NCBI RefSeq assembly: GCF_001625215.2
Contig: NC_030386.2
Location: 22,972,545 to 23,036,544 of the forward strand
Length of the DNA stretch: 64,000 nucleotides
Direction: 5' to 3'
Source of the DNA: Daucus carota subsp. sativus
Lineage: Eukaryota; Streptophyta; Magnoliopsida; Apiales; Apiaceae
Both the position numbers and the translations under genes were made by a program. A model generated the notes under the pieces. The model worked only from the letters and a program-made list of their open reading frames with translations. It had not been told where the DNA came from and did no database searches. Shown here piece after piece: positions 26,743 to 38,279 of the stretch; the stretch's first letter is position 1; every line of letters starts with the position of its first letter.

Positions 26743-27858
26743 ATGCCGTCTCTCCCTTCGATAAAAGATGGTAAATTTTTCCACACCCATATTATCCATC
26801 TTGCAATGTTGTGATGTGTTGAATGCTACAATATGGTTCAAGAGAATTTGACTTCTTGCAGATAGTTTTTGATTGATGCATATAAGGTGTTTGATTTGTG
26901 TTCTATGTGAGTTTGTTTGATTTTGTAAGATCTTCTCACACTTTTATACTCTTTTTCATTCCAAGTCCCATGTTTTTTCATTCCAGGTCCCATCTTGGGT
27001 GTTAAGTAGATATGATTGTGTAGTACTTCACCTGCTCAACCTTTTTCATTTTTTTAAATATATGTTCAGGTCAAAAGCCAGTGTCACTAAGTGTCCACTC
27101 TCCTTCGTCGTCAGATAAGGGTATTGGTTTGTCTGTATTTTAAATTCAGTCATTTATTTTACTTTAAATTTTTCTCTTCTGCTCTCAATTTGAGTTCTGT
27201 ATGTAGATATTCATTTTCATCTATAATTAATATCACTTGATATTATTTTACATTGTTTCATAAGGATGTATATATAGTTTTGAACTAAATCAATGGCTAC
27301 AATTCGTGGAAGACAATTGTTTCATAAGGATGTATATATAGTTTTGAACTAAATGTTTCTAATGTATCGTTGTTGGTATCTAATATCAACAATTGTCCTG
27401 TTTCACTGTTATATCTTTTTTTTTTCCAGATTCTCTATAGTCCTGCGTTGTGCACACACTAGAAACAACCCTTACTCGAATAGAAAAAGCAAGTACATTG
27501 TGAGCAAGTACATTATGAGGTACAGAGATTTGATTTATATGAATTTCATCCTGTTTTCATTTACTCTCTATATGAATATATGACTTGCTTAATTCCAATT
27601 TTCAGTTACTTTCTCCTTTTCCATTTTTCTCTTTTAGTTCATCTCCGTGCGTGATTACCATCCTCTGTCGAAGATTAACTTTGCATGCTGTCGAAGATTA
27701 AATTTTAAAAGTCAATTCTGATCAATTTTATCGACTTTGCAGGAAATTTTGAGTGGACTGTAGAAAATGTTGCTAAATCAATTGTTTGCATGATGATGTC
27801 GGGTCCCTGTTTAACCTGTTGCGGCACGCTGCAATGGTGTTCAAATGCATACTTCTGA
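26743..27858 (+). CDS. Hypothetical three-exon ORF, 64 aa, in a gene-fragment block
   Basis: Three exon-like segments join in phase: 26743-26770, 27070-27120, 27743-27858. The first two end at GT and the second and third follow AG. The product starts [20 protein letters not shown], continues [20 protein letters not shown] and stops at TGA. It is Ser-rich then Cys-rich and was not recognised. Phase agreement at both junctions is suggestive, but the short length and the neighbouring gene fragments make this more likely a captured piece or broken gene than a functional locus. Confidence 0.3.
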
Positions 27859-28499
27859 TGTACTACAAGAACAGTGGTGGTCATAACTACAGGAGGCAGG
27901 TAACTATTGTACCAGATGTTATCTAAATGCTTTTATACTGCATATTCATGTTAATTAGCATTGACATTTTGCAAGTGACATGGTAAATGAGATAAGGTAA
28001 TTTATTTATTGTGATTTTGTCACTGTTTTGACTCTGCACCAGTTTTGACTGAGATGTATGTTTTGCCGCGGCATAGTTTTGGGTAAATATTACTTCAATA
28101 GTCTTGGTATGTAATCGAGTTGTGTAAGTTACTTGAGAAGTCCATCATTCTTGCAAGTTGAAATTGTCAAAGCAGAGAACCAGATCACCAGCTTGCTTAA
28201 CTCATCAAATGCTACTGATGTTTTTAGTACTTCATAATTTTGAGCAGTGGCATCCTGATCATGTAACACCTGATCATAAAAATTTAAAAGCGTTACACTG
28301 TTCAAGCCGGGTTCAAGTGAGTCGGGTTAGTTCTACATGGTTTTCCGAAAAATATATAACTATGCAGCATCTCCTTTTCTTACCGTTTAAAAGTTTTCCG
28401 TGGCCTGTAAACGATGTGGGACTATCATGTCAATCTAATGTGGTTTCTAATTGGCTAAACATCATTCATTTATCTTCTGTGTTATTTTTTCACTATCAG

Positions 28500-28625
28500 A
28501 TCACTTGCCTAAAGCTCCTGGTACAACTCTACATCAGTTTCTGAGCAATAGGGCAGAGAGAATTCAAAGACAAAAAACTGATCAACAACCGCAGGATGCC
28601 CGGTCAAAAGCTTCAATAAATAGCG
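28500..28625 (+). pseudogene. Unrecognised exon-like fragment
   Basis: After an AG at about 28499 an open frame reads DHLPKAPGTTLHQFLSNRAE, is hydrophilic and helix-prone, and ends at a GT near 28626. The composition looks like real protein sequence, but no family was recognised and no neighbouring exon continues it. It sits 0.6 kb before an ankyrin exon of a different origin. Confidence 0.3.
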
Positions 28626-29228
28626 GTATGGTATCTAATACAATGATCTTTTGGTTTATTAAGGACTACATGTGAGAGTGTATTGAAGTCACCTTTTGAG
28701 TAGTTTTTGAGTGATAATCATAATTATCGAATGAAACCAGAGGTGTCTTTTGATATAGCTTGACCCATCTCAACACCACCGCAAAAAAACTGTAAAAATT
28801 AGAGTTGGTAGATTATTCTTCTCCAGAACCTCCGCAACTAGCTTGGTTATAGAAATAATGATCAATGGTGTCGTGGGAGCACCTTTCCTGCAGACACAAT
28901 AAAGTGAATATCCTTAGTAGCTATTCATTTTTTGTTATGATAAGAAATTAGTTTGTTTAGGATGGATTCTCAGAATTATCAATAAATTTTGAAGTTTAGG
29001 AATATTCTGTTTGATACAGGGCACCTTTCGATTACAAACCGAGCTATAACCATTTTCCACACAAGTAATCATAATGATACCCTTATTTATTTGTGGTTTA
29101 TTCTTTTTTTAGTATTGTAGTTGTAAAATTTTCAACTTCTGATATATGTAACTTAAAAGACAACATGGTTTATTAATCTGGTACACGGGATTGGATTGAA
29201 ATTGTTCTAATTTTGTATACTATTGTAG

Positions 29229-29404
29229 TTGAACGTTTTGCTATCATTAATTTCTTCTGGCAACATGGGGTAGATGTGAATGCTTCAGATCATACTGGAC
29301 AAACAGCATTACACTGGAGTGCGGTGCAGGGAGCTGTTCAGGTTGCAGAGATCTTGCTCCAAGAGGGTGCCAGTGTTGGTGCTGCTGACATGTATGGATA
29401 TCAG
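29229..29404 (+). pseudogene. Ankyrin-repeat exon fragment, TIP1/PAT24-like protein S-acyltransferase
   Basis: The frame reads [20 protein letters not shown], then [12 protein letters not shown] and ADMYGYQ, ending at a GT donor. This ankyrin repeat block is very close to the plant DHHC-type S-acyltransferase TIP1 ([26 protein letters not shown] is the family pattern). An AG precedes the segment. No other ankyrin repeat, membrane helices or DHHC domain follow, so it is an isolated exon, not a gene. Confidence 0.72.
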
Positions 29405-29954
29405 GTTGATATCTCATTGTATTAACATTATTTATTCTCAGAAGATATTTTCTATTACTGAGTCGAGTTTTATCCAAAGATTATAAACATTGACTTACAT
29501 ATACAAGTGTATATTTTTGTTAAAAGAAATCTATTAATATAAAAGCAGCACTGGTATACATGACTATAAATAAATATTTGAGGATTTTATAATTTACCGT
29601 ACATATGACTCATGCATCTGTGCTCTCATGATTGAAATATGTATTCCAGCTCATGTGATTGGCAGATTTGGAGCTTGATTTTATAAATCTATATGATTTA
29701 GCAACGAGAATTAACAAGGTTGTTATGCTGGAGTTTCTTGCGCTATGTTGAATATTAACATGGAATCCTTGAGACCTAATAATATGCAGGCTGCTAACAA
29801 TAATAATAGGATGGGTAACGATAGTTTTAACTGATACTGCATATTGCAAAGAGTGCTTGGATATCTTTTTATGTACTGTATATTTGCTTTATAATTCATA
29901 TTCTTCCTCTGGACCTCATCTATACAGCAAGAAGTCTTCTTGGCAAATTTCAGA

Positions 29955-30286
29955 CATGGTATGGATGTCTTGGACAGAGAGAAGTGGAGATATATAAGTG
30001 ATTGGTATTGTTTATATATATGTTTTTTTTGCCAATTGACATGAATTGTATTAGTATATTTGTGAAGAAAAAAGTATTAGTATAGGTATTATATTAAATG
30101 CTCTTTTTTCTTTTTCTTCTGATTAGCCGTGGAACCTCCGTTGCTGTAAGCTCAATTTTTCTTGGACTGATATTGGTTGGCAGAGCAGCCTTTGTTCTCC
30201 CCTTATCATTCATTTCCAACTTGGCCAAGAGATCTTCCAGTGATAGAATTGAGCTAAAACAGCACGTTCAATCCTACAGATTCTAG
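29955..30286 (+). pseudogene. NHX-type Na+/H+ antiporter fragment (two exons)
   Basis: Two neighbouring pieces of a vacuolar NHX exchanger are present. The first (to 30004) encodes GMDVLDREKWRYISD and ends at GT. The second (from 30127, after AG) encodes RGTSVAVSSIFLGLILVGRA, then AFVLPLSFISNLAKRSSSDR, matching the family pattern SPGTSIAVSSI..GRAAFVFPLSFLSNLAKK. The intron between them is kept. Homology ends at about 30270 and a stop follows at 30284, before the conserved WWAGLMRGAVS segment. Upstream helices are absent too. It is a captured or degraded fragment. Confidence 0.78.
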
Positions 30287-32725
30287 GTTTTGTTGGTTAT
30301 GCATGAGTTTGCATGGAACTGACTAGCGCTTCCAATATGTAGGTAGGTTACTATATGGTGGGATGGCCTTATGCGAGGTGCCGTTTATGGCCCTTGCTTA
30401 CAATCATGCAAGTATAAATTATTAAAGAAGTGAGCTTTCTTTCATCAAGTACAAAGCAGTCTGCTAAGATTAATAGATTTATGCATTTTAATTTAAGCGT
30501 TATAGTTTCTTTCGGAATGTATTTCAAGTTTATCTACGTTTTACATGGTTGGATTAAGTATCATTTAATTTTCTTTATAACCAGGGATGCTTTTTGATTG
30601 AAACTTGATATTGATTTTTTTTAGCTACTTTGTTATTTTAATACAAATTACTTTTAATTATTTTGGGTGAAGTATCTAAAGGGACTGCTGAAGCCATTAA
30701 AGGCAAAGGAGCTTACCAGAATCATCAAAGTTTGGGTATATGTGCAAGCATCTTATCTCAGTCATCTCCTTCTATTTAGTGTGTTTCACTCTCAGTCCTT
30801 TTATGTCTCCAAATATATTGTATATGCACAATTCAATTTACATGTTTCCATATTATCTTATTGATTTATTCGAGATTTTGAATGTGTTATGGATTTTCTC
30901 ATTAACATTTGTGAATGTGTATTGGCCGTCATGTTTATCGGGTCTTGATACATTAAATTTGTACTCTGGCCAGTTAAGTATAAATCTTCAATAATAAATT
31001 TTTGCATTAGTTTGTGTGAGCAACCTTTAGAAAGTAGCATGGTTGATATTGTCAGTACTGGCACAAGCTCAAAATTCCAATTTTGATCAACTATTTTGCA
31101 AAGGTTTTAAATGACTGTATTCATTTTTCTAATATTCATGTAAAATAACTGTTAAGATATTAATGGTTATTATTAGAAATTTAAATACATAAATATTAGA
31201 AATATTTGTTGCAGCAAGATTTTCAAACAAGTATGATGAATTCAAGTTACAGGTTTTTGCAATAAATTCAAGTTGCGGGTTTTTGCAGGTGCATTCAAAT
31301 TAAAGGTTTTTACGGGTCAATTGATTAGCATTTGGATAAAGTGTGTTTGTGTATCTTTTTTTTTTTTTTTTTTTGTGTAAGGATGTGATTGTGTATCTTT
31401 GATCCTCTGTTTTAACAATATTATTTAGTTTTTAGTTTGGTAAGTGTGGATCAGTGGTGCAGGAGGTGTTGTATTTTCAGTGCTAATTAATGATCAGAAA
31501 GAAATGCATTGCATTTTATTGTTGATCTGCATGCAGTGAGATGGATGAACTCCTGGAAGGAGCAGTTGAAGACTCCTTTGTTGGCAGTCTTGGCCCGGAA
31601 AGGTCCCTCTTTGCGAATGAACTTCCTCTACTGAAGTCTCTGCTGGCACGGTGTCATGTTTCTGCAGCTATCTATTTCTATGTTTAATATTAGTAGCTAT
31701 CTTCTTTTGCTTTAGTTTCTTGGTTTAGTTTCCGCTCAACAGTGTGTTGCTTTTTCAGTTTCCAGGGCAAGCTTTGGTTTCTTTTGGTTTGCCTCTGGTT
31801 TGTTTTTTTTTGTTACTTTGTCACTGCTGTATATTCTTCCCCATTATCAAGTGTGAGAAGCTTTGTTATATAATATAATCCTGACTTATCAAAAAAAAAT
31901 TTGAGAGGTCTAATATGATATCACTATGTACTTCATTTCCAATGTGTTCAGATTATTATTTATTTTTGCGGTAGAAAAAATAATCATGTTTAATACACGG
32001 ACTGCTTAGTTTGATTTTTATTTTTAGCATGTCATCGCATAAAATATTTTAGTAGTTATGTGATTTTAAATTTTATAATTTATATATAGAAGTAAATATA
32101 TTTTTGCTCTGTTCATAAAGCATTTAAATTGAAATTGATATAAAGCTGAAATAAGAAAAGTCAACGTCAATTATAACTGTGAAATTATCTTTTTTAAGAA
32201 AAATTACTTTATTTAATGAATCTGATTGCATTATTATTTTATTTATCATATTTTGTGAGCTTATTTTGAGAAATAGTTTGGGAGATTTACATGTTTTATT
32301 TTAATATTTTTACTTTCTTTTATTTATCTATCATATTTGTTCTGAAATCAATAAGAATGACTTTATAAAATAACTACACAAAAGAGTTCAGAATTAATCT
32401 CTTTTTAGAAAATTGAAAGTTGTTTAAAGTATATATCAATTAATACTATTTTTTAGAATTAAATAGATTAATTATTAATAATTTATACCAATTCAAAACT
32501 TTTTATATTTACTGTAAATTATATATTTATAAATATAAAAACTGATTGCAAAAATTATTAATTTTACAAATCTTTTATCTCATTTATACTAGAGTACGAC
32601 TAATATGTTTCGAAAAAATATACTACAAAAAAGTATTTGTAAGCATATTAATAATTAATACCCGATAAATGTTTTTTTTTTAAATTAAACTATTCAGAAA
32701 TAACGAAGCTCTTAGCACACGTAGG
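30287..32725. other. Continuation of fragment block; weak exon-like pieces
   Basis: Two short coding-like pieces lack a recognised origin. One is at 30668-30731 (VSKGTAEAIKGKGAYQ in one frame). The other is at 31541-31686 (MDELLEGAVEDSFVGSLGPE, preceded by an AG). 31685-32725 is very AT-rich and shows no gene. Confidence 0.35.
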
Positions 32726-33008
32726 ATGGGCATAATATATTTTGAATTTAACAGTGTTTTATCAATGAAGTATACACACATGTCTAATTCTCTACCATTT
32801 TTTATATTTAACGAAGTTAATAAAATTAAGAAATTTTTACGAGGGTCTAAGCACGCGTAGCGCCAGCAAAATTCCATAGCATTTAACCGTGTTTATCGCT
32901 GCAATATACACACATGTATAATTCCCTATATTTTTTGAATTTAATGAAATTGATAAAATTAATATTTTTTTACGAGAGTCCCCACACGCATAGCGCGGGC
33001 AAAATTCC
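32726..33008 (+). repeat. Tandem pair of Helitron-end-like units
   Basis: Two units of about 140 bp follow one another. Each has cacacatgt.taattc, a t-rich middle, acgaggtct/acgagagtc and a GC hairpin-like word (cgcgtagcgccagc; cgcatagcgcgggc) followed by aaaattcc. The second word is nearly the same as the true-looking Helitron end at 34639-34667, but its last bases are ccctgtt rather than ccctagt. Confidence 0.5.
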
Positions 33009-34220
33009 CTGTTACTAAATGTACAGAACTTACATTTAGTACCAACTCAATAAACAATAGCAGAGCTTTGATTTTGAACTCTTCTAATTTGGTTGATACT
33101 TGATAGAGTTGGTGAAGTAGTTTTGTCCCTGCATAGTAATTTTTAGAGTTTAATCCAGTTTTCATCCCTAATTTCTCAACCAATAAGTTTTGTTATACAC
33201 ATTTCCGAAAAAGCATCCCCTAACTTAAAAAAAAGGATCATATTGCAATTTGCAACCATCAAATTTTTTGTTTTAAGTCGCATCGTTAACATTAAATAGG
33301 AAAGTACATTATCCTCAAACAACTTAAAAAGAAAAAGAAAGAAATAATTATCTCCTTGAAACCATCGATCAGCACATATCTTGCTTCCCTCTCAAACACA
33401 CCTAATAAATCCTAGATATCTCTCTAGATTCAACCTCATAAATTATATTTTACTATGCGAAGTCTCTTACAGGTCACTATATATCTAATTTCCCTTTCAA
33501 ACGCACCTAATGATTCCTGGATAATCTCTCTCCACTCATCCTAATAAATAGAATGTAACTACGCAATGTCGCACTAATGGGTCACTGGCTATCCTTCTTT
33601 GGATGCTATTGATGGTAGAGAAATCCCCAATTATGGTGGTAAAAAAATTTCAAGCTGCAATGTGAAGAAAGCAAAAAAGATGGGACAGAACAAACATGCT
33701 ACATATGCAGGATTTGTGGGATGAAAACATGAGCCGAAAGCTGCATATATATATGCACTTATAAAACTAGGGTGCTCCTCCCTGGCCAGGTTATAAAATT
33801 TCCCTCTTCCAAAGCAAGGTACAGAACTTACATTTTGAGGATGTACTAATTTTGAGGAGGTACTAAATGTTAATAGCTGACCATGAAATAGTAACACGTG
33901 GTATTGTAGTATGCAATAGATAACACGTGTTAGTTACTTTTCCAAATAAACCATTTAAGTGGGAATGAGTCTTTTTTTTTTTTTGGTTAAAAAATCTACT
34001 ATAATCGTATATTCCATATTTAATCTATTATGTTTTCTACTATTTTTGGTTAAATTGTTCATTATGTACACAGGTAACAATTAAAATTATTGCACTAAAA
34101 TATAAACCACTCTTTTTTTTTTGGTTGTGTTATTTTCAAAGATACAAATTATTTTTTTGATGCCTTTTATTTATAAAATGTATCAACACATTTTATGCAT
34201 AGCTTTTTTTTTCGGTGGTG
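33009..34220. other. AT-rich interval with tandem duplications
   Basis: 33379-33590 contains two imperfect copies of about 110 bp (ttccctctcaaacacacctaat / ttccctttcaaacgcacctaat). Short inverted words actaaatgta/acatttagt occur at 33015-33045, and a related gtacagaacttacatttt at 33822. No gene is supported; the open frame at 33631-33897 (minus) has no recognisable features. Confidence 0.4.
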
Positions 34221-34667
34221 CAAAAACAGTCAAAACTGTGGCGAGGCGTGTATAATAATTATACTTAAGTTATTTTTCAGGAGAAAGTAAGTATGTTTTC
34301 ATGATTCAATTAATTTACAAAGTAAGTCATAAGTATCTCCGAATGATGCAATTATTTTTCATAAAATAATGTTACTAAACTCTGAATAATTTTTTTGGGC
34401 ATAATAAACAATTGGATGTATAAATCGGCAATGTGAAGAGGCCTGTATGCTAATTATACTTATGTTATTTTTCAAATGAAAGTAAGTATCTTGACATGAT
34501 ATAGTTAATTTGCAAAGTAAGACATAACTATCGCCTAATTATGCAGTACTTTTCATAAAATGTCGTTAATAACCATCACAAATCATTTTTTGCATAATAA
34601 ACAATAGGATGTATAAATTTTAATATTTCGTAAAAGGAGCTCGCGTAGCGCGGGCATAATTCCCTAG
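34221..34667 (+). mobile_element. Helitron 3' terminus with two 200-bp tandem units
   Basis: Two tandem units of about 205 bp (34221-34425, 34426-34630; shared words attatactta.gttatttttca, gcataataaacaa, ggatgtataaat) lead into a 7-bp-stem hairpin, gctcgcg-tag-cgcgggc (34639-34655, one G:T pair). Eight bases later is CTAG followed by T (34664-34668). Hairpin, short spacer and CTAG/T are the textbook 3' end of a Helitron. The 5' TC end could not be located, so the element's extent is unknown; it may include the gene fragments from 26.7 kb. Confidence 0.65.
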
Positions 34668-34861
34668 TTTTTTTTAATTGTTATTAGCGAGTGAACTTTG
34701 GTCTTTATCCTTGGACCTTGAATTACCGATATTGAAAAAGATATTTGTAAGATAAGTCATAATTTTGTCAATCTCATCAAGTTCAGCAAGAGTATATAAC
34801 TTTTCCCGTCAATTTTCAACAATTTTGTCTGATTCATTATATAATCGTCAATTGCTCTATA

Positions 34862-35118
34862 ATACTTTCTCTGTTTGAATTTATAAGTCAGTTTTTACTT
34901 TTTAAAATCAAATTGACTAACTTTTTATCAAATATTAAAAAATATTTATTTGTTGTTTTACAAAATAAAAAGTTACATATTAAAATAGACTTGATTTACT
35001 TTTTTATGATATTTTTTTAAAAAAAATTCAATTATATAATATCTATAAATTTCAGTTAAAATATAATCAATTTAACTAGTCAAAAATTAAAAAAGTTTTA
35101 TATATTGAGAGTGAGCGA
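34862..35118. mobile_element. Degenerate Stowaway-like MITE
   Basis: The left end ctttctctgtttgaatttat faces a right end whose complement is ctcgctcactctcaatatat. Internal sequence is AT-rich. Ends and internal words (ataagtcag, gtcaaaaatt) resemble the better-preserved Stowaway copies at 61653 and 63743. Target TA is not clear. Confidence 0.4.
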
Positions 35119-35559
35119 GTGATCATCAATCATTCTGTAATTTCTATTTAGGAGTTGCGAAACATATCCTTGGTCGGCTCTCGGTGAATTTTCCGAATCA
35201 CTAAAAATAAATAAAGCTAACATAAAGTTATTAATATTATAAGATCGCAAAATTTTGTAATAAAAGGCCTACAAATTATAGTAACGAATGTGAGAAAGAT
35301 CGAGCTAGATATTAAGTTACATACAATAAATATTAAATCTTGGTGGCTATTATGACAAAAAAAAAAAAAAAAATCTTGGTGGCTATCAAGAAATATAAAA
35401 TATAAAAAGTGAGTCTTTATGAAGTGTTTTTTCTCTTTTCTTTTTTTGAAATTTAAAATTAACACATGCTAAAGTTTAACGCATCATCTATGAATAAGAT
35501 TTTGTATCCATTTTTATGTATAAGTCATTTTACAATTTTACAATTTTAAAGAGGTCATA

Positions 35560-36020
35560 GAAGGAGGGTCGAGCTTCAGCCTGGGTATGATTGCTCGAGA
35601 CCATAACGGAGATTGTTGTAGAGCTAGAACAATGTGCTTTGAGGGCATAGTTTCAGTATTTGAAGCAGAGGCAAAGGGAGTTCTGGAAGCGATAAAATGG
35701 GCTGCTGAAAGAGCTATCTCATATGTTACTTTTGAAACTGATTCGATGCAAACGTTTCAGGCCATTACCAAGGGCACAATGAACTACTTAGAGGTGGGAA
35801 ACATGCTTGAAGATTGCCGCAAGTTGTTGAAGGACCGTCCAGACTTTTCTCTTGAATTTGTTAAAAAACAAGCCAACAAAGTAGCCCATAGTTTAGCTAG
35901 GGTTCCTTGTGAAATTGGTTGTTTCATTGATTTCTTGTCTCCTCCTCATTTAGTGTTGGAGAATATTATGTATGATGCTGCTTTGATTGAATAAAAAATT
36001 TCCATTGGTTTCAAAAAAAA
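35560..36020 (+). pseudogene. LINE RNase H tail (135-aa ORF at 35587-35994)
   Basis: The open frame encodes the C-terminal RNase H-like (RVT_3) domain of a plant L1-type retrotransposon. It has AEAKGVLEAIKWAAERAISY, FETDSMQTFQAI with the conserved ExD core, EFVKKQANKVAHSLARVP and FIDFLSPPHLVLE. A short 3' UTR ends in an A-run at about 36009-36020. The reverse transcriptase and endonuclease are absent, so it is 5'-truncated. It is the longest of three such tails in the window. Domestication of RVT_3 domains is possible in principle but nothing here argues for it. Confidence 0.82.
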
Positions 36021-38279
36021 AATATCACTATAACATTTCTATGACTAAATCTACAACATATCGACTTGGATGGACATGTGTTTGGACAAATTTATATCAA
36101 CGTGGATAAACATCTTAAATCTAAACCTACAAATTTATGTATATCGACGCGGGATATCAAAATCGGTTGTGCTATAATAAAATGAGCTGAAGTCAAGACT
36201 ATCCCATGCTTTAAAGCCATTTGAATGAGTTTATGATTTATGAGTTAACGCGACTTATATAATAGAACTTAAAATATCTGTTTAGATAATTTTGACTTAT
36301 TAATGACTTGTGGATTATTAAAAATATAATAATAAAAATAAATGTGATTTAAGCTCAGACAGATGACTCTTTTTATCTGCGTGACCAGTGTTGTAAAAAG
36401 GCAAAAAGCAGAAATCGGAATTAATCAATAAACGGAACAAGGTTTAGCCGGAGATTGATTGGATTAATCAGAGAATAATTGAATCGATAAAAAATTAATC
36501 GGCGAGTTACAAAACACAGATTAATCACCGCCTAAGGTCAGAGGCCGAGACTGAGCTAATTAATGACAGCTGAGAAGCAAGAAAAACAGATAAAACAATC
36601 AAATTAAAGCTGTCAATTTTGTTTGAAAACAAATTAAAATTCTTACAATCAGTACAATGAGATAAGATAGTAAGATACATACTTCGTATTTCGTAACCAA
36701 ACCTCCATACCTGCGATAACCATTTATAGTAGGCAATATTTCAAATTTGTTTTATCTAAAAAAGAAACCACCCCTGTTTTAAAATCAATGTAACCAAGTC
36801 TTCGTGCAATCACACTGTAGCTCCTCAAGTCTCCATCCCTCTTGTTCCCTCTTTTGTTTTTTTGCTTATACCACATTTTCATTAATCATTTGTTGTAAAT
36901 TTTGTCAAGAAACAGACATGTGAATATTTTCCATTATACAAAAAATATTTAACATGTTTGATACTCAAAGACTCGTGTGTTTGCGTGTAACCATCCACAA
37001 CTGAAACCAACATTTGATACATATGATGTATGATATGACCCATTGCCAAAATGTTTGAAATAGTAAGACCACGTAAAATTCAAGTCAAAAGACAAGTATC
37101 AAAGAGTGTATCATCAGAATTCTAAGTTTAGGAAACAAGGAGGTTCTGTGCAAATGAAACTTGTATTGCATGCAAAGCTGAGGTGATGTATTGTCTGTCA
37201 TATACAAAGGATGATATAGGTAGGCTACTTGTTATTTTCATACCTAACTCCACACACTTTCAACTCAATGTCATCAGTGTTTATCCAAATTTTGTAAAAT
37301 ATGAAAACCCTCCTCTGGGAGAGAAGAAAGAACAATATTTTGCATTATTTTAACTTGACTAGATATAGTTAAGTTTTTAGAAATTGAACTATGTTGCCAA
37401 GTAAAGAAATTCTTATTACTTGTATCATCTAATGCTAAAGGCAAGGGGTTTTGGTAATAAAAGAACACACAGTAGTTGTTGAACAGAAACAGATTGTAGC
37501 ATTATGAGCAAACCCCATTGTTTGTTCTTCACAAATTTACATAATTTTGCAGAAAAATTCCAATATTTTTTTTATAAATTATTATCGAATTATCGAATCA
37601 ACCTTTACTAGTAGAGGAGGTAAGATCTGCATAACTCTGAGCCATCTGAGACCTTCTTGGACATACTACTTTTATGTTCCATGCATCTAATGTTGTTGAG
37701 GGGAACTTTGTTCACTGAACAGACAACTAGAATTGGCTCAACCACATGATAATTAAAATATATAGTTTGCTCATATGTTGCTATCGTTGTACAATCGATG
37801 GTCTGCAGTAAATCTTCCATTAAACATAGAATTTAGACTTGGTTAAAATGTAGAGAAGCACAAGAAGCACATAGGTGATAGGTTCATATATCCAATTTCA
37901 CTGGTGCTACATCAAGGAAGCAAACAAGAATACTTTTTCTACTGATATTGCAATTCTTATTAGACACACCTTCAATATGCAAACACATCAGAACATGATT
38001 TCTTCAGCATATATAATACTTCACTTCGTGATCACTTACATGTATGTACAGCCTTTGTCCGAATAATTTAAGTGCCATCTAAAATAGAAATGTTAAAAAG
38101 GCTCCTTTTTTCCGGACGAAGAGGGTACATAATTGTTAACAACCAGTGTTTAACTTATTCATTCTAAAACCTACGAAAAATCTCAACTTCTTGAGACTGT
38201 TTACAGACATCTCAGTTTAAAGATGACTCACTTGTATATATGTGTGTATATGGTAAGCATATGCTGCAAGAAGGCAAAT
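36021..38279. other. Intergenic, no gene seen
   Basis: AT-rich sequence without recognisable coding, RNA or repeat structure beyond short A/T runs. Small open frames on the minus strand (37274-37820) show no motif. Confidence 0.45.

Noticed and set aside
33631-33897. 88-codon minus-strand frame
   Set aside because: Composition is hydrophobic and irregular, with no motif, start context or partner exon.
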